NCBI GenBank assembly: GCA_964569185.1
Contig: CAZMTP010000006.1
Location: 1 to 41,422 of the forward strand
Reading direction: 5' to 3'
Length of the DNA: 41,422 bases
From: DATIJP01 sp964569185
Lineage (GTDB): Bacteria; Chlamydiota; Chlamydiia; Chlamydiales; Rhabdochlamydiaceae
Below are positions 41,418 through 41,422 of the stretch, piece after piece (the stretch's first letter is position 1; each line of letters begins with the position of its first letter). The position numbers were made by a program, and so were the translations under genes. Below the pieces are notes generated by a model, which was not told where the DNA came from, did not search any database, and saw nothing but the letters and a program-made list of their open reading frames with translations.

Positions 41418-41422
41418 TTAAG

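Noticed and set aside
1..41422. tRNA, rRNA, CRISPR array, integrase or transposase
   Set aside because: Looked for by eye; no cloverleaf-like sequence, rRNA signature, regularly spaced direct repeat or transposase/integrase protein was recognised. A covariance-model scan would be needed to exclude small RNAs.

Overview
The window looks like a chromosomal scaffold from an environmental chlamydia (Chlamydiota, probably order Parachlamydiales; genus not determined). Reasons: a gene order matching, from memory, the Chlamydia trachomatis block CT054-CT046 (sucA, CT053-type acidic protein, hemW, rsmI, holA, then a small lysine-rich protein where hctB sits); a plant/chlamydia-type fabI next to a HAD hydrolase (as in CT104-CT103); a type III secretion chaperone/translocator operon; and cysteine-rich MOMP-like porins. 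Base composition is AT-biased. A run of 100 N at 3842-3941 marks an assembly gap and creates a false fused reading frame.

Region 1 (1-11458) is mostly housekeeping: sucA 5' end, CT053-like, hemW, a Fic AMPylator-type gene inserted in the conserved block, rsmI and holA broken by the gap, a small basic protein behind a 162-bp hairpin element, fabI, a HAD phosphatase, a FliO-like membrane protein, flotillin-like floA, a small orphan, an exported GT-B-like protein and hemL. Region 2 (11487-21911) is an envelope and secretion block: tamA-tamB, then a tightly overlapped T3SS operon (unknown 167-aa protein, LcrH/SycD chaperone, CopB-like and probable CopD-like translocators), then mlaE-mlaF-mlaD and algH/yqgE.

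Region 3 (21956-39663) is the unusual part. It holds exported beta-propeller proteins, three GT25 glycosyltransferases, two GT2-TPR proteins, one GT92 glycosyltransferase and six SAM-dependent methyltransferases (FkbM and Methyltransf_24 types). Nearly all begin with a Sec signal peptide, which is abnormal for enzymes that use nucleotide sugars or SAM. Eight of them (33633 down to 27234) form one tightly packed minus-strand operon. Beside it lie two tandem 525-aa-class secreted repeat proteins and a collagen-like protein with hundreds of residues of Gly-Pro-Thr triplets, followed 7 bp downstream by the GT92 gene. The inference is an exported glycosylation/O-methylation island. It may decorate the threonine-rich collagen stalk, as happens by other means on the Bacillus BclA stalk, or it may act on host targets in the inclusion or cytosol.

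Region 4 (39727-41422) carries a MOMP-like porin with an acidic N-terminus and many cysteines, plus the 3' part of a paralogue that runs to the window edge. Two copies of a palindromic intergenic element (about 23015-23107 and 37041-37140, opposite orientation) bracket most of the glyco island. No rRNA, tRNA, CRISPR array, transposase or integrase was recognised. No gene-free stretch exceeds about 300 bases.
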